Assembly: GCF_028372415.1 (NCBI RefSeq)
Contig: NC_092875.1
Span: 352,676,225-352,740,224, forward strand
DNA from: Notamacropus eugenii
Lineage: Eukaryota > Chordata > Mammalia > Diprotodontia > Macropodidae
DNA: 64,000 nt
Reading direction: 5' to 3'
Part shown: positions 59,901-64,000 of the stretch, one piece after another
How the letters are laid out: every line of letters starts with the position of its first letter
How positions within the stretch are numbered: the first letter of the stretch is position 1
Notes under the pieces: model-generated
What the model saw: the letters and a program-made list of their open reading frames with translations, nothing else
What the model was told of the DNA's origin: nothing
The model's database searches: none
Position numbers and translations under genes: made by a program

Positions 59901-60902
59901 TTTAGGGTAGGCATCTAAGAAGTTTCCTTATCTCTAAAATGAAAAGGTTGCACTAGGTGATTTCTGAAGGTCTGTCCCTAGTCTGTGAACGCTTTATGAG
60001 AAATACAAAAAATAGACTTCACAAAGTCTCTTTCCTTGAAAGGAGAAATGTTTTTTAAAAGTAGAAATTATGATGAGCTTGTTTTATGACCTAACAAAAA
60101 TCAGACTTAAAAAAAAAATCTTCAGATTTTTGCTTCTGCTCTAGCCTCTAGCCATTGCTAAATCTTTTTATTTTACAATCGTCTTAAAATGGCATTGTAT
60201 TTGATCGTAATGAACTGGTTTTGTGAGTATGTAGGAGTAGTCTTCTAGTTTGTTCAACGTGAAGATAATTGAATCAGTAACACTACAGTACATTAAATGC
60301 CCCAGTTTAATTACTTTTCTCTCATATTTTCCCTGTATATGCACTAGTTCTGCTTTAGGGACAGATCTTTTTTAAAAACAAATTGTCCTTCAGATAATTG
60401 TATTTACTACTGTACTAAATATCATCCCCAAAGGACCTTTTTGGAAGAGAATTGGTAGGTTGCAAAAACTGCATTTGTCAAACAATTCCCTTAGTAATAT
60501 CCCATCTACTTCGCATAAATATGGTTTAAGTCCTGCATCAGATTTATTTAAGCAAATTGACTTTTATCATTTGTTATCCATTTTAAGAGAAAAGTTTATT
60601 TAAAAGAAAATGAGGCTGGGGACTTACCCCCCCACACATCCTGTGTATTAGGAGAAAAAAGCGAATGGAAAATTGTTTGTAATTGCTGTATAGTTGATAA
60701 GTTATAAGGCTTTCCTGTCCTTTTTTGTGTCTCCCCTTTAGATTTTCCAGAGTCTGATAAATTAACTTTGTTTATTGCAAACATATGGCATGATATATTT
60801 GCCTTTCAAGGAGTGATTAATAAAGCGATGCAGCTGGTTGTCCGGCAACGTGCTAAAGGAGAGGTTCTGAACTGTTTGATTATGTATCTCAATTGGGAAA
60901 AG
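14706..60902 (+). CDS. ICE1: ICE1, little elongation complex subunit 1 (16 coding exons seen; 3' end outside window)
   Basis: Spliced gene assembled by hand. Exons: 14706-14789, 26940-26998, 28803-28837, 31882-31900, 33266-33377, 36364-36440, 38659-38696, 41587-41669, 42016-42055, 42145-42204, 43749-43838, 43955-44011, 45665 (or 45713)-46152, 48564-53516, 57732-57900, 60742-60902. All junctions agree in phase and no stop interrupts about 2,175 codons. Human ICE1 is about 2,270 residues and the last roughly 230 are missing here. The product starts MMPGE, then a coiled coil (about 29-190), a conserved KIKLLLKELWLC segment, a long acidic/Ser-rich region, a Ser/Thr-Pro-rich segment (about 1720-1835), a basic patch AKRLRLD (about 1943) and a conserved helical C-terminal part. 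ICE1 is the nuclear scaffold of the little elongation complex that promotes snRNA transcription, and is also reported to aid nonsense-mediated decay with UPF3B. Identification is by recall of the human protein; no search was run. Confidence 0.93.
15445..15830 (-). mobile_element. CR1/L3-type LINE fragment, antisense
   Basis: 'agcgcctactatgcgccaca' through 'tggccactg' follows the antisense order of the marsupial CR1/L3 repeat seen better at 16.4-17.6 and 54.6-55.9 kb. It still carries several CpGs next to the CpG island. Confidence 0.55.
15970..16155 (-). mobile_element. MIR/tRNA-type SINE
   Basis: Antisense order: cattttacagatgagaaaat, accaaggtcacacagtaaac, attcgaactcaagaactctt. Confidence 0.75.
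16430..17560 (-). mobile_element. CR1/L3-type LINE, antisense, long copy
   Basis: 'cttgtgccaggcactgtgtt', 'ctcacagtctaatggggaag', 'agatgatgagttcagttctg' and 'tagatttgagaatcacagca' follow in the order of the antisense LINE. Decayed, no usable ORF. Confidence 0.65.
17634..18120 (+). repeat. unidentified interspersed repeat, copy A (inverted partner at 22.3 kb)
   Basis: Aligns over nearly its whole length with the reverse complement of 22325-22866. Shared landmarks include gccatttaattaattagttt, gtctttgattcacttcactt and gattgttataaaaatcataat. It may be an LTR or other retroelement; no coding capacity seen. Confidence 0.75.
18225..18475 (-). mobile_element. L1 fragment, antisense (ORF1 region)
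   Basis: 'atattccaagccttgga'-like block and 'cttgacttggaaactctgga' match the copy at 63455-63730 base for base over long stretches. Confidence 0.6.
18990..19620 (-). mobile_element. old L1 fragment, antisense (ORF2 3' part)
   Basis: 'tctccaccaataatgcacta', 'aactgcctgttcacatcctt' and 'tattgggaaatggcttttct' are in the antisense L1 order. Confidence 0.65.
20140..20400. mobile_element. CR1/L3- and MIR-type fragments
   Basis: 20140-20270 resembles antisense CR1/L3 ('caacaaatgtttattgacct'). 20290-20400 resembles sense MIR ('gagccttatttgtaaaatg'). Confidence 0.45.
20625..22260 (-). mobile_element. L1 LINE, antisense (3' UTR through ORF2 C-terminal part)
   Basis: Long antisense L1: 'gagaaggcaagtaatttgat', 'aaccattcaccaactgatgg', 'ttggggaatgactcattttc', 'ttcttagccagtaccagatt'. 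Many stops and frameshifts. Confidence 0.85.
22325..22866 (-). repeat. unidentified interspersed repeat, copy B (inverted relative to copy A)
   Basis: Reverse complement matches 17634-18120. It sits between two antisense L1 pieces and is probably a separate insertion. Confidence 0.75.
22940..23155 (-). mobile_element. L1 fragment, antisense, with internal short duplication
   Basis: 'atagaaatgctgatgatt' occurs twice (near 23040 and 23106), an antisense L1 ORF2 motif repeated about 66 bp apart. Confidence 0.6.
23156..24123 (-). mobile_element. L1 5' part, antisense (ORF1 and 5' UTR)
   Basis: Antisense ORF1 ('ggaagtgattggtggattct', 'gatctattttccaggtcagt') runs to the L1 5' terminus, which reads ggagccaagatggcagagc on the minus strand at 24100-24123. 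It encodes a remnant of the ORF1 RNA-binding protein, with stops. Confidence 0.8.
24124..25305. other. intron 1 sequence, nothing recognised
   Basis: No repeat family or exon recognised with confidence. Confidence 0.4.
25310..25560 (+). mobile_element. MIR SINE, nearly full length
   Basis: 'gacttggagtcaggaaaacc', 'gtgaccatgggcaggaattt', 'gagccttaatttccttttt' and 'gaagtgctatataaatttta' in sense order. Confidence 0.75.
25725..25920 (-). mobile_element. MIR-type SINE, antisense
   Basis: 'catattttacagaaaaataa', 'tgatttgcctaaggttatgc' and 'cagatcttctgactgtctca'. Confidence 0.65.
26000..26939. other. intron 1 end, nothing recognised apart from the exon 2 acceptor
   Basis: A CR1/L3-like trace near 26710-26760 ('cagcagtcactgtgggcctactaggtgtaagg'); otherwise unassigned. 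Ends in the exon 2 polypyrimidine tract. Confidence 0.4.
26940..26998 (+). CDS. ICE1: ICE1 coding exon 2 (start of coiled coil)
   Basis: Preceded by a pyrimidine-rich tract and cag, followed by gtaagt. The 59 nt encode NLNEYVAALITLKQKIIDT plus two bases of the next codon. The sequence matches the start of the ICE1 coiled coil (NLNEYVEALITLKQKI in human, from memory). It follows the 12.15-kb first intron. Confidence 0.93.
27250..28060 (-). mobile_element. L1 LINE fragment, antisense
   Basis: 'ccagttctttgccaccacaa', 'gggtcaaagggtatgcacag' and 'ccagaatggctggataattt' give the antisense L1 3' order, more diverged than the copy at 20.6-22.3 kb. Confidence 0.75.
28803..28837 (+). CDS. ICE1: ICE1 coding exon 3 (donor is U12-type)
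   Basis: 35 nt after a ttcacag acceptor, encoding DNLLTEYQKKCD across the junction. There is no GT donor at its end. The exon is followed directly by ATATCCTTT, the canonical 5' splice site of a U12-dependent AT-AC intron. Reading on into the intron gives a stop 14 codons later. Confidence 0.92.
29460..29770 (-). mobile_element. CR1/L3-type fragment, antisense
   Basis: 'caatccctcctcaaggaaca', 'tccattgagggagatgc' and 'aaaggcatagagtagggaaa' resemble the antisense LINE. Confidence 0.5.
30090..30440 (-). mobile_element. CR1/L3-type fragment, antisense
   Basis: 'gccattcagagttttaaaca' then 'ggatgattagtctggcagca' correspond to the antisense LINE middle. Confidence 0.5.
30520..30840 (-). mobile_element. 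composite marsupial SINE, antisense
   Basis: Full order: 'tgctgaagaagaccgtgtca', 'gggctgtgcaggtcaccagc', 'ccaaggtcacacaactagtg' and a terminal 'cttagctgccc', the complement of a GGGCAGCTAAG head. Well preserved and therefore relatively young; it lies inside the U12 intron. Confidence 0.85.
31430..31830 (-). mobile_element. CR1/L3-type fragment, antisense
   Basis: 'ggcttgatgtggaaggtggt', 'cttgagctgagtaatggtga' and 'ttgatcctagaagtagtagg' follow the antisense LINE. It ends about 20 bp before the U12 branch region. Confidence 0.55.
31882..31900 (+). CDS. ICE1: ICE1 coding exon 4 (19-nt microexon)
   Basis: AG CTA CAG TTT GCA GAA AG between the U12 AC acceptor and a strong gtaagt donor. Joined to exons 3 and 5 it reads CDELQFAERENSALRKQ, matching the ICE1 coiled coil. 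Skipping it shifts the frame and meets TAG after nine codons in exon 5. Confidence 0.92.
32037..32285 (+). mobile_element. tRNA-derived marsupial SINE, nearly full length
   Basis: Starts ggcagctaggtagcaaaatg. The core is tctgtgaccctgggtaagtc, followed by tcaaatgaactggagaagga and caaccagaacaactgaaca. Pol III-type SINE, not a tRNA gene. Confidence 0.88.
32290..33240. other. intron 4, nothing recognised
   Basis: AT-rich, no repeat family assigned. Confidence 0.4.
33266..33377 (+). CDS. ICE1: ICE1 coding exon 5
   Basis: 112 nt after tattttag, followed by gtacag. It encodes RENSALRKQVEQMLQKISP and continues to CLKAELEEKK: heptad-like, Lys/Glu-rich coiled coil. Ends in phase 0. The human order ENSNLHHQVEEMLQKISPL is clearly recognisable (from memory). 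Confidence 0.94.
33400..34015. other. intron 5 start, nothing recognised
   Basis: AT-rich, no repeat family assigned. Confidence 0.4.
34020..34270. mobile_element. SINE fragments (MIR/tRNA-type)
   Basis: 'tcaagtcttcctgactccag' is an antisense SINE end; 'cagtttcttcatatgtaaaa' with 'ggctctaaaattctatgatt' is a sense MIR-type end. Probably two overlapping remnants. Confidence 0.55.
34490..35560 (-). mobile_element. old L1 fragments, antisense
   Basis: 'accagtttgtttaaccattc' and 'ttgcttagccaaggaatatc' at 34870-35220, then 'tcttgatttacttatgtatt' ORF2-like sequence at 35280-35560. Strongly diverged. Confidence 0.5.
35600..35790 (-). mobile_element. MIR-type SINE, antisense
   Basis: 'ttttgtagatgaggaaaata', 'agaagttacatgaccagagg' and 'acaagccctgtgctatattc'. 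Confidence 0.65.
36364..36440 (+). CDS. ICE1: ICE1 coding exon 6
   Basis: 77 nt after a long pyrimidine tract ending gttag, followed by gtaagg. It encodes SSLKIYQDSSHEYTRVKEEC then LKSDA and two bases of an Arg codon. Continues the coiled coil. Confidence 0.93.
36890..37170 (-). mobile_element. MIR/L2-type repeat, antisense
   Basis: 'gcctgctatatgccaggcac', 'ccattttacagttgaggaag' and 'ggttttcctgactccacaac'. Confidence 0.75.
37180..38640. other. intron 6, old L1-like traces and one L2/MIR-like end
   Basis: 37500-37700 has weak antisense L1 resemblance ('gtgttacaagagattttccc'). 38135-38200 holds 'acagtgcctgacacaaagta'. Otherwise unassigned. Confidence 0.35.
38659..38696 (+). CDS. ICE1: ICE1 coding exon 7
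   Basis: 38 nt after ttaatcag, followed by gtaatt. It encodes RKKKLEAKVKKLE plus one base: a Lys-rich coiled-coil stretch nearly identical to the human segment as I recall it. Confidence 0.92.
39118..39163. repeat. perfect 19-bp inverted repeat with 8-nt loop
   Basis: Left arm AGATCAGCATCTTAAATGC (39118-39136) and its exact reverse complement at 39145-39163 enclose ATTTAAAA. It lies in intron 7. It is shorter than a usual pre-miRNA stem; a MITE remnant or a local inversion-duplication is possible. Confidence 0.9.
39440..39610 (+). mobile_element. MIR-type SINE
   Basis: 'aaaacctgaattcaagtttt', 'taaccctgtgtgagttatgt' and 'ggattggacttatagcccct' in sense order. Confidence 0.65.
40390..40860. 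repeat. moderately GC-rich block of unknown origin, possibly an LTR fragment
   Basis: Differs in composition from the flanking intron and contains a TATA-like 'tctttatacacttt' and a repeated 'atcaacagacag' (40464 and 40518). Family not identified. Confidence 0.3.
40975..41345. mobile_element. CR1/L3-type LINE fragment
   Basis: 'cactggtcagacccttacta' and 'tctatccagtttggagctcc' are in the order of an old mammalian CR1/L3 repeat. Confidence 0.55.
41587..41669 (+). CDS. ICE1: ICE1 coding exon 8
   Basis: 83 nt after attaaataaag, followed by gtaata. It encodes EAAVKHTEDLKQLKIEKKTL then EKELKKTQ. The acceptor is pyrimidine-poor just before the AG but lies below a pyrimidine-rich stretch. Phase 0 at the end. 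Confidence 0.92.
41911..41972 (+). repeat. (GT)31 microsatellite close to the exon 9 acceptor
   Basis: 62 bp of uninterrupted GT in the transcribed strand, ending 43 bp before exon 9 (42016). Likely polymorphic. UG repeats near acceptors are known TDP-43 binding sites. Confidence 0.97.
42016..42055 (+). CDS. ICE1: ICE1 coding exon 9 (40 nt, next to a GT repeat)
   Basis: Acceptor tttaacag, donor gtgagt. It encodes EKLEEFPKQNTKK plus one base. The acceptor lies 43 bp after a perfect (GT)31 run. The length is not a multiple of three, and if it is skipped exon 10 reads TGT TGA, a stop at its second codon. Confidence 0.88.
42145..42204 (+). CDS. ICE1: ICE1 coding exon 10
   Basis: 60 nt, separated from exon 9 by an intron of only 89 bp. 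Acceptor tctttag, donor gtgagt. It encodes VLKHMGTQSSSNEPIETIDK, corresponding to the human stretch around HIGTQ...SIDK (from memory). Confidence 0.9.
42255..42530 (-). mobile_element. MIR-type SINE, antisense, nearly full length
   Basis: 'actatatgccaggcactgtg', 'ccattttacatgtgaagaaa', 'aagtgacttgcctagagtta' and 'aagtcttcttgtctccaggc'. Confidence 0.8.
42680..43350 (-). mobile_element. CR1/L3-type LINE, antisense
   Basis: Segments such as 'aaatgatgagtcttgtttgg', 'gagaaaggagtttgcagagc' and 'gtaatgtggtcattgggaac' track the antisense LINE around its RT-coding part. Confidence 0.5.
43440..43565 (+). mobile_element. MIR-type SINE fragment
   Basis: 'gtgaccgtgaataaggcact' then 'acccccatttgtaagatgga'. 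Confidence 0.55.
43749..43838 (+). CDS. ICE1: ICE1 coding exon 11
   Basis: 90 nt, acceptor tttcttag, donor gtaaga. It encodes RKIKLLLKELWLCIDSTKER and then LQNEDSEDIQ. The KLLLKELWLC core is the most conserved short block of the N-terminal half. Confidence 0.93.
43955..44011 (+). CDS. ICE1: ICE1 coding exon 12
   Basis: 57 nt after a 116-bp intron, acceptor ttgccacag, donor gtgcgt. It encodes ASINEYSEIIENKSVEYKE. The sequence is poorly conserved, so this exon rests on splice sites, phase and an open frame rather than on similarity. Confidence 0.75.
44020..45600. other. intron 12, nothing recognised
   Basis: No repeat family assigned. Ends in a strong pyrimidine tract with an AG at 45616 that is not usable in frame (see findings). 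Confidence 0.4.
45665..46152 (+). CDS. ICE1: ICE1 coding exon 13 (5' boundary uncertain)
   Basis: Open frame ending GCT CCT before donor gtaagt. It encodes an acidic segment (SSVSSDQEDPEDKPLMKDLE) then a Pro-rich stretch with FRLPPPLLSPVSTPPPT. Two acceptors fit phase 1: atatag at 45664 (giving GKPANISELNF) and tgtccatag at 45712 (giving EKTAKENIK). The second has the better pyrimidine context; the first gives a KPA resembling the human protein as I recall it. A stronger-looking acceptor at 45616 is in the same frame but meets TGA at 45622. Confidence 0.8.
46335..46910 (+). mobile_element. L1 3' end with internal deletion and A-rich tail
   Basis: ORF2 remnant up to 'acaatgggtacgtgac' (about 46470) joins directly to 'tacatagttacagccacatt' near the 3' UTR, missing about a kilobase of the usual sequence. 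It continues through 'gagtctgaatgcagatcgaa' to an A-rich tail at 46870-46910. Confidence 0.85.
47150..47690 (+). mobile_element. L1 ORF2 3' segment lying downstream of the A tail
   Basis: Starts 'aatgggtacatagtttagat' and runs through 'aatggtcaaaggatatgaac' and 'aaatacaaattaaaacaaac' to 'gttggagaggatgtgg'. In the L1 this part belongs upstream of the tail seen at 46.9 kb. Confidence 0.8.
47700..48560. other. intron 13 end, nothing recognised
   Basis: AT-rich, ending in the strong exon 14 acceptor. Confidence 0.4.
48564..53516 (+). CDS. ICE1: ICE1 coding exon 14 (giant 4,953-nt exon)
   Basis: Acceptor ttttctccccag, donor gtatgt, 1,651 codons without a stop, phase 0 at both ends. It starts EDYFGDFTDSSEEELVG. 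Most of it is Ser/Glu/Asp/Thr-rich, low in hydrophobic runs and without a recognisable fold, as expected for a disordered scaffold. Near residues 1720-1835 comes a Pro-rich segment with repeated SPL/SPV motifs (52484-52820). Next is a conserved block with LDTMYPELSARARTL and ILKGNIQL (about 52858-52940), then a basic patch RSAKRLRLD near 53150, a possible nuclear localisation signal. It ends AESSFDLLPVIRSHV ... CEFSTTKK, leading into the helical C-terminal part. The single large exon is a hallmark of ICE1. Confidence 0.95.
53865..54020 (+). mobile_element. MIR-type SINE, diverged
   Basis: 'agatctaggttcacagtctt', 'tatgtaaccatgagcaaata'. Confidence 0.5.
54120..54595 (-). mobile_element. CR1/L3-type LINE, antisense
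   Basis: 'gaaccattggagtttattgg', 'aatcacttggtaggttgagt' and 'gcatgcatcaggatatggac' follow the antisense LINE. Confidence 0.6.
54620..55960 (-). mobile_element. CR1/L3-type LINE, antisense, the longest copy in the window
   Basis: 'attaagtgcctgctgtggga', 'ggaggccagtatcactgtat', 'ggtgacatggtcagacctac', 'gacagactttggcaacagat' and 'gaggcaatgagaccagttga' follow in order. Includes an AT microsatellite insert at 55230-55310. No ORF. Confidence 0.7.
56410..56690 (+). mobile_element. MIR SINE, nearly full length
   Basis: 'tgtgaccatgggcaattcat', 'ggttgttgtgagaatcaaat' and 'caagcattatatgggtctct'. Confidence 0.7.
57060..57250 (-). mobile_element. MIR-type SINE, antisense
   Basis: 'ataaatctggaatggacctt', 'tgaagcccagaaagttgaag'. 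Confidence 0.55.
57732..57900 (+). CDS. ICE1: ICE1 coding exon 15 (start of helical C-terminal domain)
   Basis: 169 nt after ttttaatacag, donor gtatgt. It encodes HLAQPLLHAILSELKIQKTS, then YIHALCRVYVGICRQLGDLE and RARLFCYDLLKE. It is strongly conserved with human ICE1 as recalled; the C-terminal region is the part reported to contact other complex subunits. Confidence 0.95.
57945..58400 (-). mobile_element. CR1/L3-type LINE, antisense
   Basis: 'aagagcctgctgtgttccca', 'ccctgccctcaaggaactta', then two similar blocks containing 'agtccaaaagcag' / 'agtccaaaagtag'. Confidence 0.55.
58400..59800. other. intron 15, nothing recognised
   Basis: AT-rich; no repeat family assigned with confidence. Confidence 0.4.
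59820..60000 (+). mobile_element. MIR-type SINE
   Basis: 'aagcttacattcaaatcccc', 'cttatctctaaaatgaaaag' and 'tgatttctgaaggtctgtcc'. Confidence 0.6.
60742..60902 (+). CDS. ICE1: ICE1 coding exon 16 (last exon in window)
   Basis: 161 nt, acceptor tctccccttttag, donor gtatgc. It encodes DFPESDKLTLFIANIWHDIF then GVINKAMQLVVRQRAKGEVL and LNWEK. Phase 0 at the end. The following human segment (NAPVDVGFMVSKLLL, from memory) is not found in the remaining 3.1 kb, so the gene continues beyond 64000. Confidence 0.95.
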
Positions 60903-60939
60903 GTATGCTCTAATCTTACTTCACTCTTTTAATTCCAGA

Positions 60940-61385
60940 GCTTGCCTCTGTTAAAGGCTGTTAAGGGGTCCCCTAAACTTGTCTTTTTGAGTTGCCATAC
61001 TTTCCAAAAATGCTGGGTCCAGACCATGCAGAAGGCCCTGAATGTGTCAAGGATGAGCCCCTCCATAACTCCTCCTTCCCACCACCTTTACACTCCAAGC
61101 TGGGTCGCCTGTGTGCTCTTGGGAGGCAAGACAGGCACCATCCAGTCTGTAGCAGGCTGGGAAAATGCTTGTGCTGCTGGAGTCCTTCCTGTCTTCATAG
61201 TCTAGCAGGCCCCGAGGCTTTTGCCATTGCCTTGTTCCTCCCCTTCAGGAAGGGTTTTGTCTCTTTTCCCCCCTTTCCTCTTCCATGCCACGCCCCTTCC
61301 TGTTTTCTCCTTTTGTTGTACTGTCATAAATATGCAAACTGTTCATTTCTCTTGCAATAAATTAGGTTTTCACATAAGTCTCTTG
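60940..61385 (+). other. GC-rich block with AATAAA just after the exon 16 donor
   Basis: Base composition is clearly unlike the surrounding intron. It carries a polyadenylation signal at 61356-61361. It may be an LTR-like or other insertion, or an alternative ICE1 terminal exon; I cannot assign it. No coding similarity noted in its short open frames. Confidence 0.4.
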
Positions 61386-61869
61386 ACATTCTGATTGCCT
61401 GTTGATACCTCTAAAGACTTGTATCAATGTCATCGTTTATTTTTCCTGTCAGTTCATTTGTATACTCACAGCTCACAGTTTGGGTACCTTTGTTTTTCAT
61501 GCTGATATTTGTCAGATTAATTAGCTCCCTCATCCCATATTATTGTTGGTCTTTTTTCATTATTATTATTTCACAATATTAGTTAATTGGTTTAGGGATA
61601 TTTCTGTTGTTAAGATACATACTTTGGTGGACATTTGGCACAAATTCAAAGAACAATGATAGTCTTTTAAATTGTATTCTTGATAGAGATTTCCTACTTT
61701 AATGGTATGTTATGTATTTGAATTACTTGTCAGATATTGTTGAATTATACACTTATACTCTTAGAAATACGCGTTGGGGAAGTGGACATGTAGAGTAGAA
61801 GTAGCACCAGATAACTGAAAAGTCCTGAGAAGTTTTGCAATTTGGGGGATTTGGAGAGGGGAGGAAGGG

Positions 61870-61985
61870 GAAGCTATATGACTGTGGGCAAGTCATTTAA
61901 GTTCTATCATCCTTAGTTTTCTCATCTGTAAATTGAGGAGTTGGAATAGATGGTTCTAAATCTGATCATTTGATCCTGTATGTTA
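61870..61985 (+). mobile_element. MIR-type SINE
   Basis: 'atgactgtgggcaagtcatt', 'tcatctgtaaattgaggagt', 'ttggaatagatggttctaaa'. Confidence 0.75.
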
Positions 61986-62364
61986 CTTCATTTTTTTTTG
62001 TCAGCCATAAAATCTCAGTTACACAGAGATCTGTTGATAAAATAGTTTGATTATTTTAAGAGTAGATGCTAGATGAGGTCAAGAAAAAGGAAATTCCTTT
62101 CAACATCAAGAAGTTGACTACTTTTGCCATGGTGCATCTCCCTTCTTTTTTTATTAGTCTTTTGGGGATAAAATTGTTAAAATTGTAATCATAAAGTTCA
62201 TTTTGTTCTTTTACACAATTCTCAGTTTGGCACCATTTTATAAACCCAGCTTTTTAACCCATGAATGCCCTTTTCACATTCTTTGTTTTGGTATTCTTGC
62301 TTTTCCTTACACATGATGGTCCTTGTCTCTTCTGTATGCTTTTTAAAAATGATTAATTTTTAGT

Positions 62365-63119
62365 TTTCAGCATTCACTTCCACAAGATTTCAAGCTACAA
62401 ATTTTCTACCCATATCTCCCCTCCACCCACCCCAACAGATAGTGCATTCTGATTACCCCTTCATCCTATAGATAGCCCTCTCTTCTCTCATCCTCTTACC
62501 CTCAATTTTTTTGTAGAGAAAGATAGATTTCTACACTCCATTGCCTGTATGTCTTATTTCCCAGTTACATGTGAAAACAATTTTTAACGTGTGCTCTTAA
62601 AACTTTGAGTTCCAACTTCTCTCCCTTCCTTCCCACCCATCCCCACTGAGAAGGCATGCAATTTGATACTGGCTATACATGTGTAGTTCTGCAAAACACT
62701 TCTAAAACAGCCATGATGTGAAAGACTGTTTCCTTCCATGCTTTCCTGCCTCCCCATTTATTCTATCTCTCTTTTGACCATGTCCCTCCTCAAAAGTATT
62801 TACTTCTGATTACCTCCTAACCCCATTTGCTCTCAGTTCTATAATCCCCTTTATCCCCTTCCCCCACTTTCCTGTAGTGTAAGATAGCTTTTCATACCAA
62901 ATTGAGTGTACCTCATTCTATCTTTAAGCCAAATCTGATGAAAGTAAGGTTCATTCTCACTCTCATTTTCCCCCCCTCCATTGAAAAAAACCTTTTCTCG
63001 ACTCTTGTATGTGAGAGATAATTTATCCCATCTCCTCCCAATATATTCCTCTTTCACCCAATTTTATTTTTTTAGGTATCATCCCTTAATATTCAACTCA
63101 CCCTGTGCCCTCTGTCTGT

Positions 63120-63120
<1 letters not shown>
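62365..63120 (-). mobile_element. L1-associated repeat, antisense
   Basis: 'gttccaacttctctcccttc' and 'gagaaggcatgcaatttgat' match the antisense L1 block near 20650-20710. The pyrimidine-rich part to 63120 belongs to the same kind of repeat. Confidence 0.6.
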
Positions 63121-63168
<48 letters not shown>

Positions 63169-63200
63169 TGTGTATGTGTGTGTGTGTATATATTTATATA
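63121..63200 (+). repeat. (TG)n microsatellite
   Basis: About 67 bp of TG with two interruptions (GAG, GTA), followed by TATATT. Confidence 0.95.
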
Positions 63201-63454
63201 TATCCCTCCAACTACTCTAATACTGAATAAAGTCTCAAGAGTTACAATTATTATCTTCCCATGTAGAAATGTAAGCAGTTCAACTTTAGTAAGTCCCTTA
63301 TGATTTCTCTTTCCTACTTATTACCTTTTTATACGTCTTGTGATTGAAAGTCAAATTTTCTATTCAGCTCTAATTTTTTCATCAAGCATGCTTGAAACTA
63401 CTCTATTTCATTCAATGACCATTTTTTTTCCCCGATGTATTATACTAAGTTTTG

Positions 63455-63735
63455 CTCTATAGGTGGTTCTTGGTTTTAATCCTAGCTCATTTAACTTCTG
63501 GAATATCATATTCCAAGCCCTTTGATCCCTTAATGTAGAAGTTACTAGATCTTGTGTTATCCTGATTGTATTTCCACAGTGCTCAAATTATTTCTTTCTG
63601 GCTGCTTGCAGTATTTTTCCTTGACCTGGGAACTCTGGAATTTGGCTACAATATTCCTAGGTGTTTTCCTTTGGGGATCTCTATCAGGAAGCAATCAGTG
63701 AATTCTTTCAATATCTATTTTACCCTTTGGTTCCT
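63455..63735 (-). mobile_element. L1 ORF1-region fragment, antisense
   Basis: Shares long stretches with 18225-18475 and 23156-23290, e.g. 'aatttggctacaatattcct'. Confidence 0.65.
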
Positions 63736-64000
63736 TTTTTTTAATTATTTATTTTTAACACAGTTTATAACAGATAAAGCAATTCCAACTTTTGGACAGG
63801 TGATACTTCTTTTTAAAGCATTTACAATGTGGACCACAAAAGAAATTTTTTTTTTTAGCATTGAACGAGACACAAATAATATTTATGTTGCTAACTTCAC
63901 AAGCTCTTGACCTAATTGTCTCCACAGTATTACTAAGAATTAAAGGATCCTAGCTTATTGTTGTTGGTCTAAAGTCCTATACCTAATAGCTTAATTTTCC

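Noticed and set aside
62981..63220. Open frame containing a long Cys-Val run
   Set aside because: It is a translation of the (TG)n microsatellite.
1..64000. CRISPR arrays, bacterial-type operons or a multigene novel system
   Set aside because: The sequence is vertebrate with a single intron-rich gene; no regularly spaced repeats or gene clusters are present.

Overview
The window is vertebrate nuclear DNA, very probably from a marsupial. It contains one protein-coding gene, on the + strand: ICE1 (interactor of little elongation complex ELL subunit 1, formerly KIAA0947). The marsupial call rests on the repeats. There are degraded L1 copies with the 3' end common in marsupial genomes, a tRNA-like SINE whose head reads GGCAGCTAGGTAGC, a composite SINE at 30.5-30.8 kb, abundant CR1/L3-type LINE fragments and a palindromic hAT-type MITE. 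The genus cannot be fixed from this sequence, and repeat family names are given from memory, not from a library search.

Layout: 1-13.4 kb is upstream intergenic DNA made almost entirely of old transposons. It includes two solo LTRs with intact target-site duplications, both nested in one CR1/L3-type LINE. A CpG island at about 13.4-15.3 kb holds the presumed promoter, a CGG/CAG-rich 5' leader with an arginine-rich upstream ORF, and coding exon 1 with tandem ATGs at 14706. A 12.15-kb first intron full of LINE, SINE and LTR-like debris follows. Small exons 2-12 (26.9-44.0 kb) encode the N-terminal coiled-coil region, and exon 13 is at 45.7-46.2 kb. One 4,953-nt exon (48564-53516) encodes most of the acidic, Ser-rich, probably disordered middle of the protein. 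Exons 15 and 16 (57.7-60.9 kb) begin the conserved helical C-terminal part. The final exons lie beyond the right edge. The 16 coding exons join in phase into about 2,175 codons (2,159 with the alternative exon 13 acceptor).

ICE1 is the scaffold of the little elongation complex (with ELL, ICE2 and ZC3H8), which promotes transcription of small nuclear RNA genes. The most interesting feature is intron 3. It begins ATATCCTTT, ends in AC, and has a branch-site-like sequence about 11 nt from its end, so it is a U12-type AT-AC intron. It is followed by a 19-nt microexon. A gene needed for snRNA synthesis therefore depends on the minor spliceosome, and both failure products (intron retention, microexon skipping) meet an early in-frame stop. 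A second splicing point is a perfect (GT)31 run 43 bp upstream of 40-nt exon 9, whose skipping would produce a stop at the second codon of the next exon. No operon-like, CRISPR or novel multigene system is present.
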